Positions 40,514 to 49,788 of a stretch of 64,000 nt of DNA are shown in pieces. Location of the stretch: the NCBI RefSeq assembly GCF_947179015.1, contig NZ_CAMXCM010000001.1, forward strand, positions 1 through 64,000. The letters run 5' to 3'. The stretch is from Commensalibacter communis. Its GTDB lineage: Bacteria; Pseudomonadota; Alphaproteobacteria; Acetobacterales; Acetobacteraceae. The notes beneath the pieces are model-generated. The model was not told where the DNA came from, searched no databases, and worked only from the letters and a program-made list of their open reading frames with translations. Every line of letters starts with the position of its first letter. The stretch's first letter is position 1. The position numbers and the translations under genes are program-made.

Positions 40514-41935
40514 TTAAGAGTGTCTATCGCGTAAGAATTGGAAGAATTCAACACCTTCACGTAAACGGCGTTTCATCATTTGTGGGCTGGTAATCATTTC
40601 ACCGACGATAGATGCAATTTTTGGCGCGCGGAAATAGAATTTTTTATAGAAGGTTTCAACGCTATCAAAAATTTCTGTGTGGGAAAGATGAGGGTAATGC
40701 AAAGGTGCAATTTGAACACCATTTTCATCGATTAACTCGGCATGATCTTTATCTAACCAACCATTTTCCATTGCTTGTTTATACAAGAATGTTCCAGGGT
40801 AAGGAGCAGCCAAAGAAACTTGCATTGTATGAGGATTAATTTCAGTTGCAAATTTAATGGTTTCTTGAATGGTTTCTTTGGTTTCTCCAGGAAGACCCAA
40901 AATAAAGGTGCCGTGGATTTTAATGCCTAATTCGTGACAGTTTTTGGTAAATTCACGAGCAACTTCAACACGCATCCCTTTTTTAATATTATGCAGGATT
41001 TGTTGATTGCCACTTTCATACCCAACCAATAGAAGGCGTAACCCATTATCACGTAATACTTTAAGGGTGCTGCGTGGTACATTGGCTTTGGCATTACAAG
41101 ACCATGTAACCCCTAATTTACCCAGTTCTTTGGCAATAGCCTCTGCACGGGGAAGATCATCGGTGAACGTATCATCATCGAAGAAATATTCCTGAACTTG
41201 TGGGAAATATTGTTGTGCAAGTCTGATTTCAGCCGCAACATGCTCTGGGCTACGAGTACGATATTTATGCCCACCAACCGTTTGTGGCCATAAACAGAAT
41301 GTGCAATGAGATTTACAACCACGACCTGTATATAAAGAAAGATAAGGGTGTTTTAGATACCCAATAAAGTAATCTTCAATACGCAAGTCTCTTTTATAAA
41401 CTTCTGTAACGAATGGTAATGAGTCCATATCTTCAATAATAGCACGGTCTTTATTATGAACGATTTGACCGTTTGCATCACGCCATGAAATCCCATCAAT
41501 ATTTTTGAAATCCATGCCTTCTGCAACGTCTTTGATGGTAAAATCAAATTCATTACGAGCAACAAAATCAATAACGTCACTTTTTTCAAGGCTTTCTTGA
41601 GGTTGTACAGCCACCTTTGCACCAACCATACCGATTTTCACAGATGGATTGGCATCTTTCAGCATTTTAGCCACTTTAACATCAGATGAAAAAGATGGGG
41701 TCGAAGTATGCATAATGACCAAGTCACGATTTTTAACGTCAGCTAAAATCGGTTCCATTCCCATCTTTGCAGGTGGTGCATCAATCAGACGACTATTAGG
41801 AATTAATGCAGCTGGTTGTGCCAACCAAGTTGGATACCAAAAAGATTTAATTTCACGCTTTGCTTGGTAACGAGAGCCTGCGCCACCATCAAAACCTTCA
41901 AAAGAGGGGGGTTGTAGAAATAGCGTTTTCATCAT
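40514..41935 (-). CDS. hpnJ: Hopanoid biosynthesis radical SAM protein HpnJ
   Basis: 473 residues with an N-terminal B12-binding-like domain and a radical SAM core. The cluster cysteines are Cys207, Cys211 and Cys214 in GRGCKSHCTFCLWP. HpnJ is required for the ring contraction that turns the hexosamine of hopanoid glycolipid into the cyclitol ether. Two ATG codons are adjacent at the start. It lies between hpnI and hpnK, with 25 bases to the hpnK start. Confidence 0.95.
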   Translation of the reverse strand: MMKTLFLQPPSFEGFDGGAGSRYQAKREIKSFWYPTWLAQPAALIPNSRLIDAPPAKMGMEPILADVKNRDLVIMHTSTPSFSSDVKVAKMLKDANPSVKIGMVGAKVAVQPQESLEKSDVIDFVARNEFDFTIKDVAEGMDFKNIDGISWRDANGQIVHNKDRAIIEDMDSLPFVTEVYKRDLRIEDYFIGYLKHPYLSLYTGRGCKSHCTFCLWPQTVGGHKYRTRSPEHVAAEIRLAQQYFPQVQEYFFDDDTFTDDLPRAEAIAKELGKLGVTWSCNAKANVPRSTLKVLRDNGLRLLLVGYESGNQQILHNIKKGMRVEVAREFTKNCHELGIKIHGTFILGLPGETKETIQETIKFATEINPHTMQVSLAAPYPGTFLYKQAMENGWLDKDHAELIDENGVQIAPLHYPHLSHTEIFDSVETFYKKFYFRAPKIASIVGEMITSPQMMKRRLREGVEFFQFLRDRHS

Positions 41936-42008
41936 GATAGCAGTTATCCTTTGAGTGCTACTTTGCAGATTGGAAACAGGTAGCTTTGAATATAATTAAT
42001 TGATTTGG

Positions 42009-43208
42009 TTATATATCATCATATGATGTTGTTTGGAACTCTGGATGTTTTTTTATTGTCATTTTTTGCCCACGCCATGTTACATTGGCACCAAAAAAAC
42101 TGTTAAACATCACAAGGGCAGAGAACCAATCCCTGTAGGGAAGTAATGGTAAGATAGCAAGATGTAGATAGTCTAGTTTTTTATTAATAACAGAACAACA
42201 TAATGCCTTGTATCCCCAACATACAAAAAAGGAAATCCAAGATACGGACGTAAGTGGGTTAAAAAGAATAGCCAGAGAAGCCCAAAATAGCGGGAGTTGC
42301 AGAAAAGAAAATGTAAATCCTACAGGTTCTAAAGTAAAGGTTGTACGATTCCAGCGTAATTCATGTTCATATAGCGAGAATAAGTCTTTTTCAACGATTG
42401 TTGTTTTGACAATATCAGATGAAAGTGCAATATCCAACGATCGTGCTTGGACTTTACGACCAATAACAGCATCATCAGCAACGTGATTGACCAGACTTTG
42501 AAAACCACCTATTTCATTTAATAAATCACGCTTGATCGTTATAGCAGCGCCCAGACAATCTTGACGTCCTAGATAGCGAGACAAAAGAACACCAGGCATA
42601 AAATTATAATTAATATGTGCACTGGCCATATGCTGCACGCGTGATTCAAAAGACGGTAACCCGCTATATAAAGAGGTTACCAAGCCAACATTTGGTTTTT
42701 GTAATTCTGTTACAACTTCTTTTAAATAGTTCTTACTGGGCGCATGGATATCTGAATCTGATATTAAAAAAATATCATGTTTTGCAATCGTAGACATGTT
42801 GATAAGGTTAGAAACCTTGCGGTTGCAACCGTGTATGTCCGAATTTACAACGATATCAATGTCTAAGTCAGGATAGTGCTCTTGTATTTTTTTAACAATA
42901 GGTAATGCACTATCTCTGGCATCATGTAATCCAAAAATGATTTGCAACTTTGGATAATCTTGTTCACAAAAACTCTTTAACGCTTCAAACAATAAGGGTT
43001 CTTTGCCAGACAAGGGTTTAAAAATTGTAATCGCAGGTAATGGAGAATAACTATGAAGGTTACTTACTTTATGGTTTTTTTTAAAAAAATGAACCAACAA
43101 AGCCCCAATACCAGCTTGAATACATCCTAGTGCAGCACAGCCCAATAAAAATTTATTCGATTTTGAAAGTTTAAATGATGAACCAGACATAGTTTTCTTA
43201 AAGAGCAC
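42009..43208 (-). CDS. hpnI: Hopanoid biosynthesis glycosyltransferase HpnI
   Basis: 399 residues, a membrane-bound GT2 enzyme. After an N-terminal helix (about 20-40) come PAITIFKPLSGKEPLLFEAL, the metal-binding DSDIHAP near 150, and ELRWNRTT near 285, with further helices at 300-360. HpnI adds N-acetylglucosamine to bacteriohopanetetrol. The start is GTG 43208, sharing its G with the hpnM stop (TAGTG); ATG 43190 is an alternative. Confidence 0.93.
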   Translation of the reverse strand: MLFKKTMSGSSFKLSKSNKFLLGCAALGCIQAGIGALLVHFFKKNHKVSNLHSYSPLPAITIFKPLSGKEPLLFEALKSFCEQDYPKLQIIFGLHDARDSALPIVKKIQEHYPDLDIDIVVNSDIHGCNRKVSNLINMSTIAKHDIFLISDSDIHAPSKNYLKEVVTELQKPNVGLVTSLYSGLPSFESRVQHMASAHINYNFMPGVLLSRYLGRQDCLGAAITIKRDLLNEIGGFQSLVNHVADDAVIGRKVQARSLDIALSSDIVKTTIVEKDLFSLYEHELRWNRTTFTLEPVGFTFSFLQLPLFWASLAILFNPLTSVSWISFFVCWGYKALCCSVINKKLDYLHLAILPLLPYRDWFSALVMFNSFFGANVTWRGQKMTIKKHPEFQTTSYDDI

Positions 43209-43864
43209 TATTTTTTATTAAATGACTGTGTTTTTTTATTAAGCATTTCCACAAGCGCTTGGCTACCACCTTTAGCTAAAGTGGAACTAAAATCGCCATG
43301 TTGAACAGCGGTTTGACTTATGTTGCCATTTAATAATACGTCAACAATTCTCCAGCCTTGGGGTGTGTTTTGCACAATGTAATTAATTGGTGTGGTGTCG
43401 TTTCCAGAACCAATCGTCGTGCTGACAATTTGTTTATTTCCTGTTGTGCCTGTTTTTACATCGGGAGAAATTTTGAATTGTGTATCTTTTTCGTTGGCAA
43501 AACTGGATAAATATCTTGCAATTGTATATTTCTTAAAGGCTTCTAAAACAGCTGTTTTTTCTTGTGAGGTAAAGGAATTATAACGATATCCAACTGTTTT
43601 TCCAACGATCGCAGGAAAATCGTAGCTGTTATCCAAAGCTTGATTCAATATTGCCTCATTTTGGACAAGAGAATTTCCAGCCGATTTTTGGATTGTGTTC
43701 AAAGCTTGATACAGTCTCATAACAGGTGCTTTGACAACATCTTGATTGTTGGTTGCCGACATATTACCAGAAGTTTGTGTATGTTGGACTTGTGCTTGCG
43801 CTTGAACAGTGATTGCACTCGTAAGGGTAAAACCACATAATAAGAGAAAATGCTGTAATTTCAT
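43208..43864 (-). CDS. hpnM: HpnM, MlaC/Ttg2D-like hopanoid-associated periplasmic protein
   Basis: 218 residues with a signal peptide ending near VQA at residue 23 and a Tol-Tol-Ttg2 (MlaC-type) lipid-binding domain; visible signs are YDFPAIVGKTVGYRYNSFT near 88 and QGWRIVDVLLNG near 178. MlaC relatives shuttle lipids through the periplasm, and HpnM is found with hopanoid genes. ATG 43864 gives a normal signal peptide; a TTG at 43885 would add seven residues. Its stop overlaps the hpnI start. Confidence 0.88.
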   Translation of the reverse strand: MKLQHFLLLCGFTLTSAITVQAQAQVQHTQTSGNMSATNNQDVVKAPVMRLYQALNTIQKSAGNSLVQNEAILNQALDNSYDFPAIVGKTVGYRYNSFTSQEKTAVLEAFKKYTIARYLSSFANEKDTQFKISPDVKTGTTGNKQIVSTTIGSGNDTTPINYIVQNTPQGWRIVDVLLNGNISQTAVQHGDFSSTLAKGGSQALVEMLNKKTQSFNKK

Positions 43865-43930
43865 TGCTGTGTTGACTTTATTCAAATGAACGTTTTGTTA
43901 AAGATTATATTAGACTAAGATGAGTGATAA

Positions 43931-45949
43931 TCAACCCTCAATTGCTTTTATGGCTGTTTTTACAATTGATTCTGCATCTAAACCTGCTTGGGCATATTGT
44001 GCTTCTTGAGAGTTATGGTTGATGAAAAAGTCTGGAATAACCATTGGTCTAAAACGAATATTATCAAGTAATCCATTGCCTGCAAGATGTTCCATTACGA
44101 ACGCTCCAAATCCACCACGTGAACCTTCTTCAATCGTGATTAAAACTTTGTGATTGCGGGCAATTTGATTAACTAAATCAGTATCTAATGGTTTTGCAAA
44201 GCGCGCGTCAACAATCGTAGGTGAGTAACCTTTCTCTGTTAGTGTTTCAGCGGCTTTTAGACATTCGGTTAAACGTGCACCAAAGGAGAGAATGGCAATA
44301 CCACCTTTTTCTTTTCCGGTTTGTTCGCCCATTTCTTGAACAATGCGTCCTTTACCGATTTCGAGGATCTCGGCTTGTGTTGGAAGTGTCAACCCCAACC
44401 CCGGACCACGAGGAAATCTGAAAGCAATTGGACCTTCATCAAAAGCAGCGGCGGTTGCTGTCATATGCATTAATTCAACTTCGTTACTGGGTGCCATTAA
44501 TACAATATCGGGCAAGCACCCAAGATAAGCAATATCATAGGTTCCAGCATGGGTGGCGCCATCAGCACCCACCAAACCTGCGCGATCAATTGCAAAACGA
44601 ACGGGTAATTTTTGTAAAACCACATCATGCATGACTTGATCGTAGCCACGTTGTAAAAAAGATGAATAAATAGCGCAGAATGGGCGAATACCCTCTGTTG
44701 CCATACCAGCGGCAAATGTTACCGCATGCTGTTCGGCAATGCCAACATCGAAATAACGATCTGGGAATTTTTGCTCAAATTTATCTAACCCTGTTCCCGT
44801 AGGCATAGCAGCAGTAATTGCGACAATTTGCTCATCTTTCTCGGCACATTTTAGCAGCTCTTTGCTGAAAATAGACGTATAAGAAGGAGGGCCAGGAGGG
44901 GCTTTGGTTTGCTCACCAGTAATGACATTGAATTTCGAAACCGCATGATATTTATCACCAGAACTTTCGGCAGGTTTATATCCGTGACCTTTTTCTGTGA
45001 CAATATGCAATAAAATCGGCCCGATATGTTCTGCATCACGCAGATTGCGTAATACTGGAACCAATTGTTGCAGATTATGACCATCAATTGGTCCTACATA
45101 ATAAAAGCCAAGTTCTTCAAACAAAGTTCCACCGGTCATCATGGAACGCGCATATTCCTCGGCTCTTTTGGCCCTTTTTTCGATGCTTTCTGGTAATTTA
45201 CTGGCTACTCGAGCAGCAAGATCACGTAGTCCTAGGAAGTGACGAGATGATAGTAGTTGGGACAGATAAACAGACATAGAGCCAACAGGCTGCGAAATCG
45301 ACATTTCATTATCATTTAGGATAACAATTAATTTTTCCGCACCAGGTCCTGCAACAGCAGCATTATTCATAGCTTCATAAGCCATTCCTGCGGTGATTGA
45401 TCCATCGCCGATAACGGCGAGAACGTTTCGTTCTATGTAACTTGGGTCGTATTTTGCTTTGAAATGGTTTGCAACTGCAATGCCTAATCCTGCAGATATC
45501 GAAGTTGATGAGTGTGCAGCGCCGAACGGATCGTAGACACTTTCTGAACGTTTGGTAAATCCTGATAATCCACCAGGTTGACGTAATGTGCGGATGAGAC
45601 CCCTGCGACCAGTCAAGATTTTATGCGGATAAGCTTGATGCCCAACGTCCCAAATCAAAGAATCTCTTGGTGTATCAAAAACAGCGTGTAATGCAACGGT
45701 GAGCTCAACAACCCCCAAGGATGCCCCTAAATGTCCACCTGTTGTTGAAACAACATCGATGGTTTCAGCGCGTAATTCGCGTGCTACTTGTTCAAGTTGT
45801 TCGATGGATAGGTTATTAAGGTCAGCAGGGTGGCGAATATGATCCAATAAAGGGAAGCGCCCGTAGGTAGGAATAGATTTAATGAAATTAGCCGATTCAT
45901 TTCCTGAAAGATTATGTTGATTCTTAGGATTTTCGGGTTGTTCATCCAT
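43931..45949 (-). CDS. dxs: 1-deoxy-D-xylulose-5-phosphate synthase
   Basis: 672 residues, thiamine-diphosphate enzyme joining pyruvate and glyceraldehyde-3-phosphate in the MEP pathway. The ThDP site is [17 protein letters not shown] near 180; the histidine segment [18 protein letters not shown] is near 67; [15 protein letters not shown] near 445 is the central transketolase motif. It is first of a run ending in hpnK, which ties precursor supply to hopanoid synthesis. An N-terminal extension of about 30 polar residues precedes the usual start region. Confidence 0.97.
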   Translation of the reverse strand: MDEQPENPKNQHNLSGNESANFIKSIPTYGRFPLLDHIRHPADLNNLSIEQLEQVARELRAETIDVVSTTGGHLGASLGVVELTVALHAVFDTPRDSLIWDVGHQAYPHKILTGRRGLIRTLRQPGGLSGFTKRSESVYDPFGAAHSSTSISAGLGIAVANHFKAKYDPSYIERNVLAVIGDGSITAGMAYEAMNNAAVAGPGAEKLIVILNDNEMSISQPVGSMSVYLSQLLSSRHFLGLRDLAARVASKLPESIEKRAKRAEEYARSMMTGGTLFEELGFYYVGPIDGHNLQQLVPVLRNLRDAEHIGPILLHIVTEKGHGYKPAESSGDKYHAVSKFNVITGEQTKAPPGPPSYTSIFSKELLKCAEKDEQIVAITAAMPTGTGLDKFEQKFPDRYFDVGIAEQHAVTFAAGMATEGIRPFCAIYSSFLQRGYDQVMHDVVLQKLPVRFAIDRAGLVGADGATHAGTYDIAYLGCLPDIVLMAPSNEVELMHMTATAAAFDEGPIAFRFPRGPGLGLTLPTQAEILEIGKGRIVQEMGEQTGKEKGGIAILSFGARLTECLKAAETLTEKGYSPTIVDARFAKPLDTDLVNQIARNHKVLITIEEGSRGGFGAFVMEHLAGNGLLDNIRFRPMVIPDFFINHNSQEAQYAQAGLDAESIVKTAIKAIEG

Positions 45950-46379
45950 GTTTTATCTCATCCGTTTTGTTGCACAAGGATACAAATGAGCGGAACATTT
46001 GTATTTCATAAAATTGCTTTTAACCTGTTTAATCGTAGATTGAAACTTCTAATTATACGAATCTTTATTCAATAAACAGTGTATTTAGACATTTTATGGA
46101 GTTTTTTTTAATCTGGCATTATAGTTTCGTGATAAAATTATCACGATAATAAGGCAAGAAAAAGATAATTTCACAAAAAAAATGCTATTTTGATGGAAAT
46201 ACATTATGTTGTGGTCTACATCAGGTATGAACGAGATGTGTTAATGAATTAATCTTGTTGAAATAATTTTTGTTGTTCAAAAGATCAAATTTACTCTTGT
46301 CGTATATTTTTATTTATCTTAAATAAATCTAAAATTTATTGTATTTTAAATACCGGTTTTCCGGTTTGGGAGCTGAAAA
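45950..46379. other. Divergent promoter region dxs/hpnH
   Basis: 430 AT-rich bases with no gene. It must hold promoters for the dxs-hpnMIJK run and for hpnH. Two structures stand out: a perfect palindrome at 46127-46146 and a short GC hairpin ACCGG-TTTT-CCGGT at 46352-46365 directly before the hpnH ribosome site. Confidence 0.6.
46127..46146. promoter_or_regulatory. Palindromic operator candidate between dxs and hpnH
   Basis: Nine-base arms TCGTGATAA and TTATCACGA separated by AA. It lies about 180 bases from the dxs start and 235 from the hpnH start, where one regulator could act on both. It does not match a CRP or FNR site in spacing. The binding protein is unknown. Confidence 0.45.
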
Positions 46380-47570
46380 ATGGCTGTTCCTCTGATGCAG
46401 GCGGTTCGAGTCGGCAGTTATGTTGTTAAACAACATCTACAAGGACGTAAAAAATATCCGCTGGTTTTGATGTTGGAACCACTATTACGGTGCAACCTTG
46501 CTTGTTCTGGTTGCGGAAAAATTGATTATCCTGCAGAAATTTTGAACCAAAGGCTAAGTGTCCAAGAATGTTTGGATGCAGATGCTGAATGTGGTGCACC
46601 TGTGGTGGCTGTGGCTGGGGGGGAACCCTTGCTGCACAAAGATATGCCCAAAATTATTCAGGGTTTAATTGCACGTAAACGTTATGTTTATTTATGTACC
46701 AATGGGTTATTACTTGAAAAGAAAATTGACGATTATAAGCCATCTCCCTTCTTTTCTTGGGACATCCACTTGGATGGCGACCAATTAATGCATGATGCGT
46801 CTGTTTGTCAAGATGGCGTATATGACAGAGCAATAACAGCGATTAAACTTGCTAAATCCAAAGGATTTAGAGTTTCAATCAACTGTACATTATTTGATGG
46901 TGCAGACCCTCATCGTGTTGCAGCGTTTTTTGATGAAGTGATGGCTTTGGGTGTTGATGGGATTATGACAGCGCCTGGATATGCGTATGAACGTGCACCA
47001 GATCAAGAACATTTCTTGAACCGTCAAAAGACCAAGCAATTATTCCGTGATCTTTTCCGCCTGGGTAAAGGGCATAAATGGCGCTTCACGCAGTCCCCTT
47101 TGTTCTTGAATTTCCTTGCTGGAAATGAACAATATCATTGTACTCCTTGGGGCAAACCTTTGAAAACAGTATTTGGATGGCAACGTCCTTGTTATTTGTT
47201 GGGTGAAGGATATGCATCTACTTATCAAGAGTTAATGGACGATACGAACTGGGATTTATATGGCACGGGTAATTATGCGAAATGTGCCGACTGTATGGTG
47301 CATTCTGGATATGAATCCACAGCTGTAAAAGATGCGATTCAACGTCCTTGGCATATTGCTCAGGTTGCGTTAATGGGACCAAAAACCGAAGGACCAATGG
47401 CACCAGAGATCGATTTGTCCAAGCAACGTCCTGCTGAATATGCATATAATGAACAGGTTGAAGGGTTGATGAAGAAGATCAAATCTGAAGCACCAAGCAC
47501 AAGTAAACGCACCACAACAATTCGTCGTGTAAAAACGGTAAAAAAAGAAGAAGTTAAAGAAAACTCATAG
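46380..47570 (+). CDS. hpnH: Adenosyl-hopene transferase HpnH (radical SAM)
   Basis: 396 residues. The radical SAM cluster cysteines are Cys38, Cys42 and Cys45 in CNLACSGCGK, and AVAGGEPLLH near 78 is the SAM-contact motif; a SPASM-like C-terminal cysteine pair is at CADCM near 306. HpnH adds the adenosyl group to diploptene, the first step of side-chain formation in extended hopanoids. The start follows GGGAGCTGAAAA. It is divergent from the dxs-hpnMIJK run and ends with a Lys/Thr-rich tail. Confidence 0.95.
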   Translation: MAVPLMQAVRVGSYVVKQHLQGRKKYPLVLMLEPLLRCNLACSGCGKIDYPAEILNQRLSVQECLDADAECGAPVVAVAGGEPLLHKDMPKIIQGLIARKRYVYLCTNGLLLEKKIDDYKPSPFFSWDIHLDGDQLMHDASVCQDGVYDRAITAIKLAKSKGFRVSINCTLFDGADPHRVAAFFDEVMALGVDGIMTAPGYAYERAPDQEHFLNRQKTKQLFRDLFRLGKGHKWRFTQSPLFLNFLAGNEQYHCTPWGKPLKTVFGWQRPCYLLGEGYASTYQELMDDTNWDLYGTGNYAKCADCMVHSGYESTAVKDAIQRPWHIAQVALMGPKTEGPMAPEIDLSKQRPAEYAYNEQVEGLMKKIKSEAPSTSKRTTTIRRVKTVKKEEVKENS

Positions 47571-47596
47571 GATTTTTTAATAACTTAAGTTTTTTT

Positions 47597-47631
47597 AAAC
47601 GAGCTGTTCTTAACGAAAGCTCGTTTTTTTT
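47597..47631 (+). terminator. Terminator after hpnH
   Basis: Stem AAACGAGCT/AGCTCGTTT with a 12-base loop followed by a run of Ts. Confidence 0.88.
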
Positions 47632-47753
47632 ATCAAGAATGAATGCTTTCTGCCTTTCGAAAAGAGTACAAACTATATTCAGATAAGATGGTCGGATCGA
47701 TAAAAAATTTATAAAATCAACGTAATTTTTACGTTTCTGATGATTAATTAAAA

Positions 47754-48092
47754 ATGGAAAATATCATGTCAGGAGAATTTTATATTCGCTTTGAATCTTT
47801 TGAATGGTATCAAAATAATCAGAAATCCATTGCAAGTTATCTTTCCTCTTTGCCTTGTTTTATCGAGCAGAATAATCGTAACGAATTTTGGCTGTTGGGA
47901 TTGGAAGACAGGAATCTTCCAGAGCGATGGGAATTTGATATGCGTCTTTTTTTTTAAAAGCAATTTATATTGCTTGAGATTTCTGGGCATCCGGATAGTG
48001 TTTCAAAAGATTTAATGAAATTCTTGAACTGGTTAAGAGGACGAACGAGTATTATTGTGCAAGACGAAGATGGTGAACCTTTCGGTTGGTAG
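47754..48092 (+). pseudogene. Immunity-protein-like small gene split by an in-frame TAA
   Basis: The frame from ATG 47754 (or 47766) gives 67 residues and stops at TAA 47955-47957, just after a run of nine T. The same frame continues without another stop for 44 codons to TAG 48090, and that second half is plainly protein-like, with LLEISGHPDSVSKDL, a WLRGRTSIIV segment and a final DEDGEPFGW. Joined, the product of about 112 residues resembles small immunity-type proteins of toxin systems, which often end in a D-DG--GW pattern; this is resemblance only. A GAA at the stop position would restore it. No toxin gene is adjacent. Confidence 0.6.
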
Positions 48093-48188
48093 TTTTTTTG
48101 TTACTTTATTTTCCTTGCTTATTCCTTATTTCTTTCTACCATAGGCATTGTATGCAATCTAATTTGTAATTTTGTAAAAGGACTTTTT

Positions 48189-49616
48189 ATGTCAAACTTA
48201 ACATTTCGTACCGAAAAAGATTTATTAGGAACATTGGATGTACCTAGTGAAGCATATTATGGTATTCAAACATTAAGGGCGATTAATAATTTTAAATTAA
48301 CGGGTGTTCCGTTATCTCATTTTGCGCATCTTGTGAATGGGCTTGCTCTGGTAAAATGGGCTGCTGCTGCTGCAAATCATAAACTTGGTTATTTATCCGA
48401 CGAAAAATATAACGCCATAGAAAAAGCATGCCAACGCATTGTTAATGGCGAATTTCATGACCAATTCCAAGTGGATATGATTCAAGGTGGGGCTGGGACG
48501 TCAACCAACATGAATGCCAACGAAGTCATTGCCAATATAGCTTTGGAAGAAATGGGGCATCAAAAGGGCGAATATCAGTATCTTCACCCAAATAATGATG
48601 TGAATATGGCTCAGTCAACGAATGATGCCTATCCTACTGCTATTCGTGTGGGATTATTGTTGGGATACGATACTTTATTGGTGTCTCTTTCTAAATTAAG
48701 AGATTCTTTTGCAAAAAAAGGCGAAGAATTCGGTCATGTAATTAAAATGGGGCGCACTCAATTACAAGACGCAGTGCCAATGACGTTGGGACAAGAATTT
48801 CACGCATTTGCGACGACATTAACGGAAGATTTAGAACGTATTCGGGCGTTGGTTCCAGATTTGCTTTGTGAAATTAATTTGGGTGGAACGGCGATTGGCA
48901 CGGGAATTAATGCTGACCCGCATTATCAAGCATTAGCTGTAGAACATTTGGCAAAAATCACAGGGCATAAATTGGTTCCAGCAACAGATTTAATTGAAGC
49001 AACTTCTGATATGGGGGCTTTCGTATTATTATCTGGCATGTTGAAACGTACTGCGGTGAAATTATCCAAGATTTGTAATGACTTAAGATTATTATCCAGC
49101 GGCCCAAGAGCAGGCATTAATGAAATTAATTTGCCAGCTCGACAACCAGGCAGTTCTATTATGCCTGGAAAAGTCAATCCTGTTATTCCAGAAGCAGTCA
49201 ATCAGGTTGCATTTACGGTAATCGGAAATGATTTGGCGCTAACTTTGGCTGCAGAAGGCGGGCAGTTACAGTTGAATGTAATGGAACCTTTGATTGCTTA
49301 TAAAACCATGAGTTCTAGCATTTTGTTAATCCGTGCAATGGATATGTTAAGAGAGTTATGTATTGACGGGATTACAGCCAATGTTGAACATTGTAAAAAT
49401 CTTGTTGAACACTCTATTGGTTTAGTGACAGCATTAAACCCATATATCGGATATGAAAATGCCACCAGAATTGCGCGTAAGGCATTGGAAACGGGAAAGG
49501 GTGTTCTGGAACTTGTTCGCGAGGAAAAACTATTGAGTGAAGCTGAGCTTGAGAAAATATTAAAGCCTGAAAATATGATTGCGCCACATTTGGCATTATC
49601 TGACCTAAAGCACTAG
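48189..49616 (+). CDS. aspA: Aspartate ammonia-lyase
   Basis: 475 residues of the fumarase/aspartase family. The signature GSSIMPGKVNP is near residue 324, with HPNNDVNMAQSTNDAYPTA near 136 and GGAGTSTNMNANEVIAN near 99. Together with LRAINNFKLTG near residue 30 this favours aspartase (aspartate to fumarate and ammonia) over fumarase. It provides fumarate from aspartate. It follows a weakly spaced AAAAGGACTTTTT ribosome site and ends with a hairpin terminator. Confidence 0.93.
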   Translation: MSNLTFRTEKDLLGTLDVPSEAYYGIQTLRAINNFKLTGVPLSHFAHLVNGLALVKWAAAAANHKLGYLSDEKYNAIEKACQRIVNGEFHDQFQVDMIQGGAGTSTNMNANEVIANIALEEMGHQKGEYQYLHPNNDVNMAQSTNDAYPTAIRVGLLLGYDTLLVSLSKLRDSFAKKGEEFGHVIKMGRTQLQDAVPMTLGQEFHAFATTLTEDLERIRALVPDLLCEINLGGTAIGTGINADPHYQALAVEHLAKITGHKLVPATDLIEATSDMGAFVLLSGMLKRTAVKLSKICNDLRLLSSGPRAGINEINLPARQPGSSIMPGKVNPVIPEAVNQVAFTVIGNDLALTLAAEGGQLQLNVMEPLIAYKTMSSSILLIRAMDMLRELCIDGITANVEHCKNLVEHSIGLVTALNPYIGYENATRIARKALETGKGVLELVREEKLLSEAELEKILKPENMIAPHLALSDLKH

Positions 49617-49641
49617 ATCTTTTTTCTAAGATAGTTGAAAT

Positions 49642-49697
49642 ATTCTATTTCTTGCCGGCAGTTCAACTTGCAAGTGGGAAATAGAATTTTGTTTTTT
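49642..49697 (+). terminator. Terminator after aspA
   Basis: Outer stem ATTCTATTTC/GAAATAGAAT, with an inner CTTGC/GCAAG helix, then TTTGTTTTTT. Confidence 0.65.
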
Positions 49698-49788
49698 ATC
49701 AACCTATTTGAATAAATATTACATTTTAGATCGAGATTAGGTATATAATTTTGTCTCACGTTTTTTTTGAGCAGGTTAGTACCAATTT

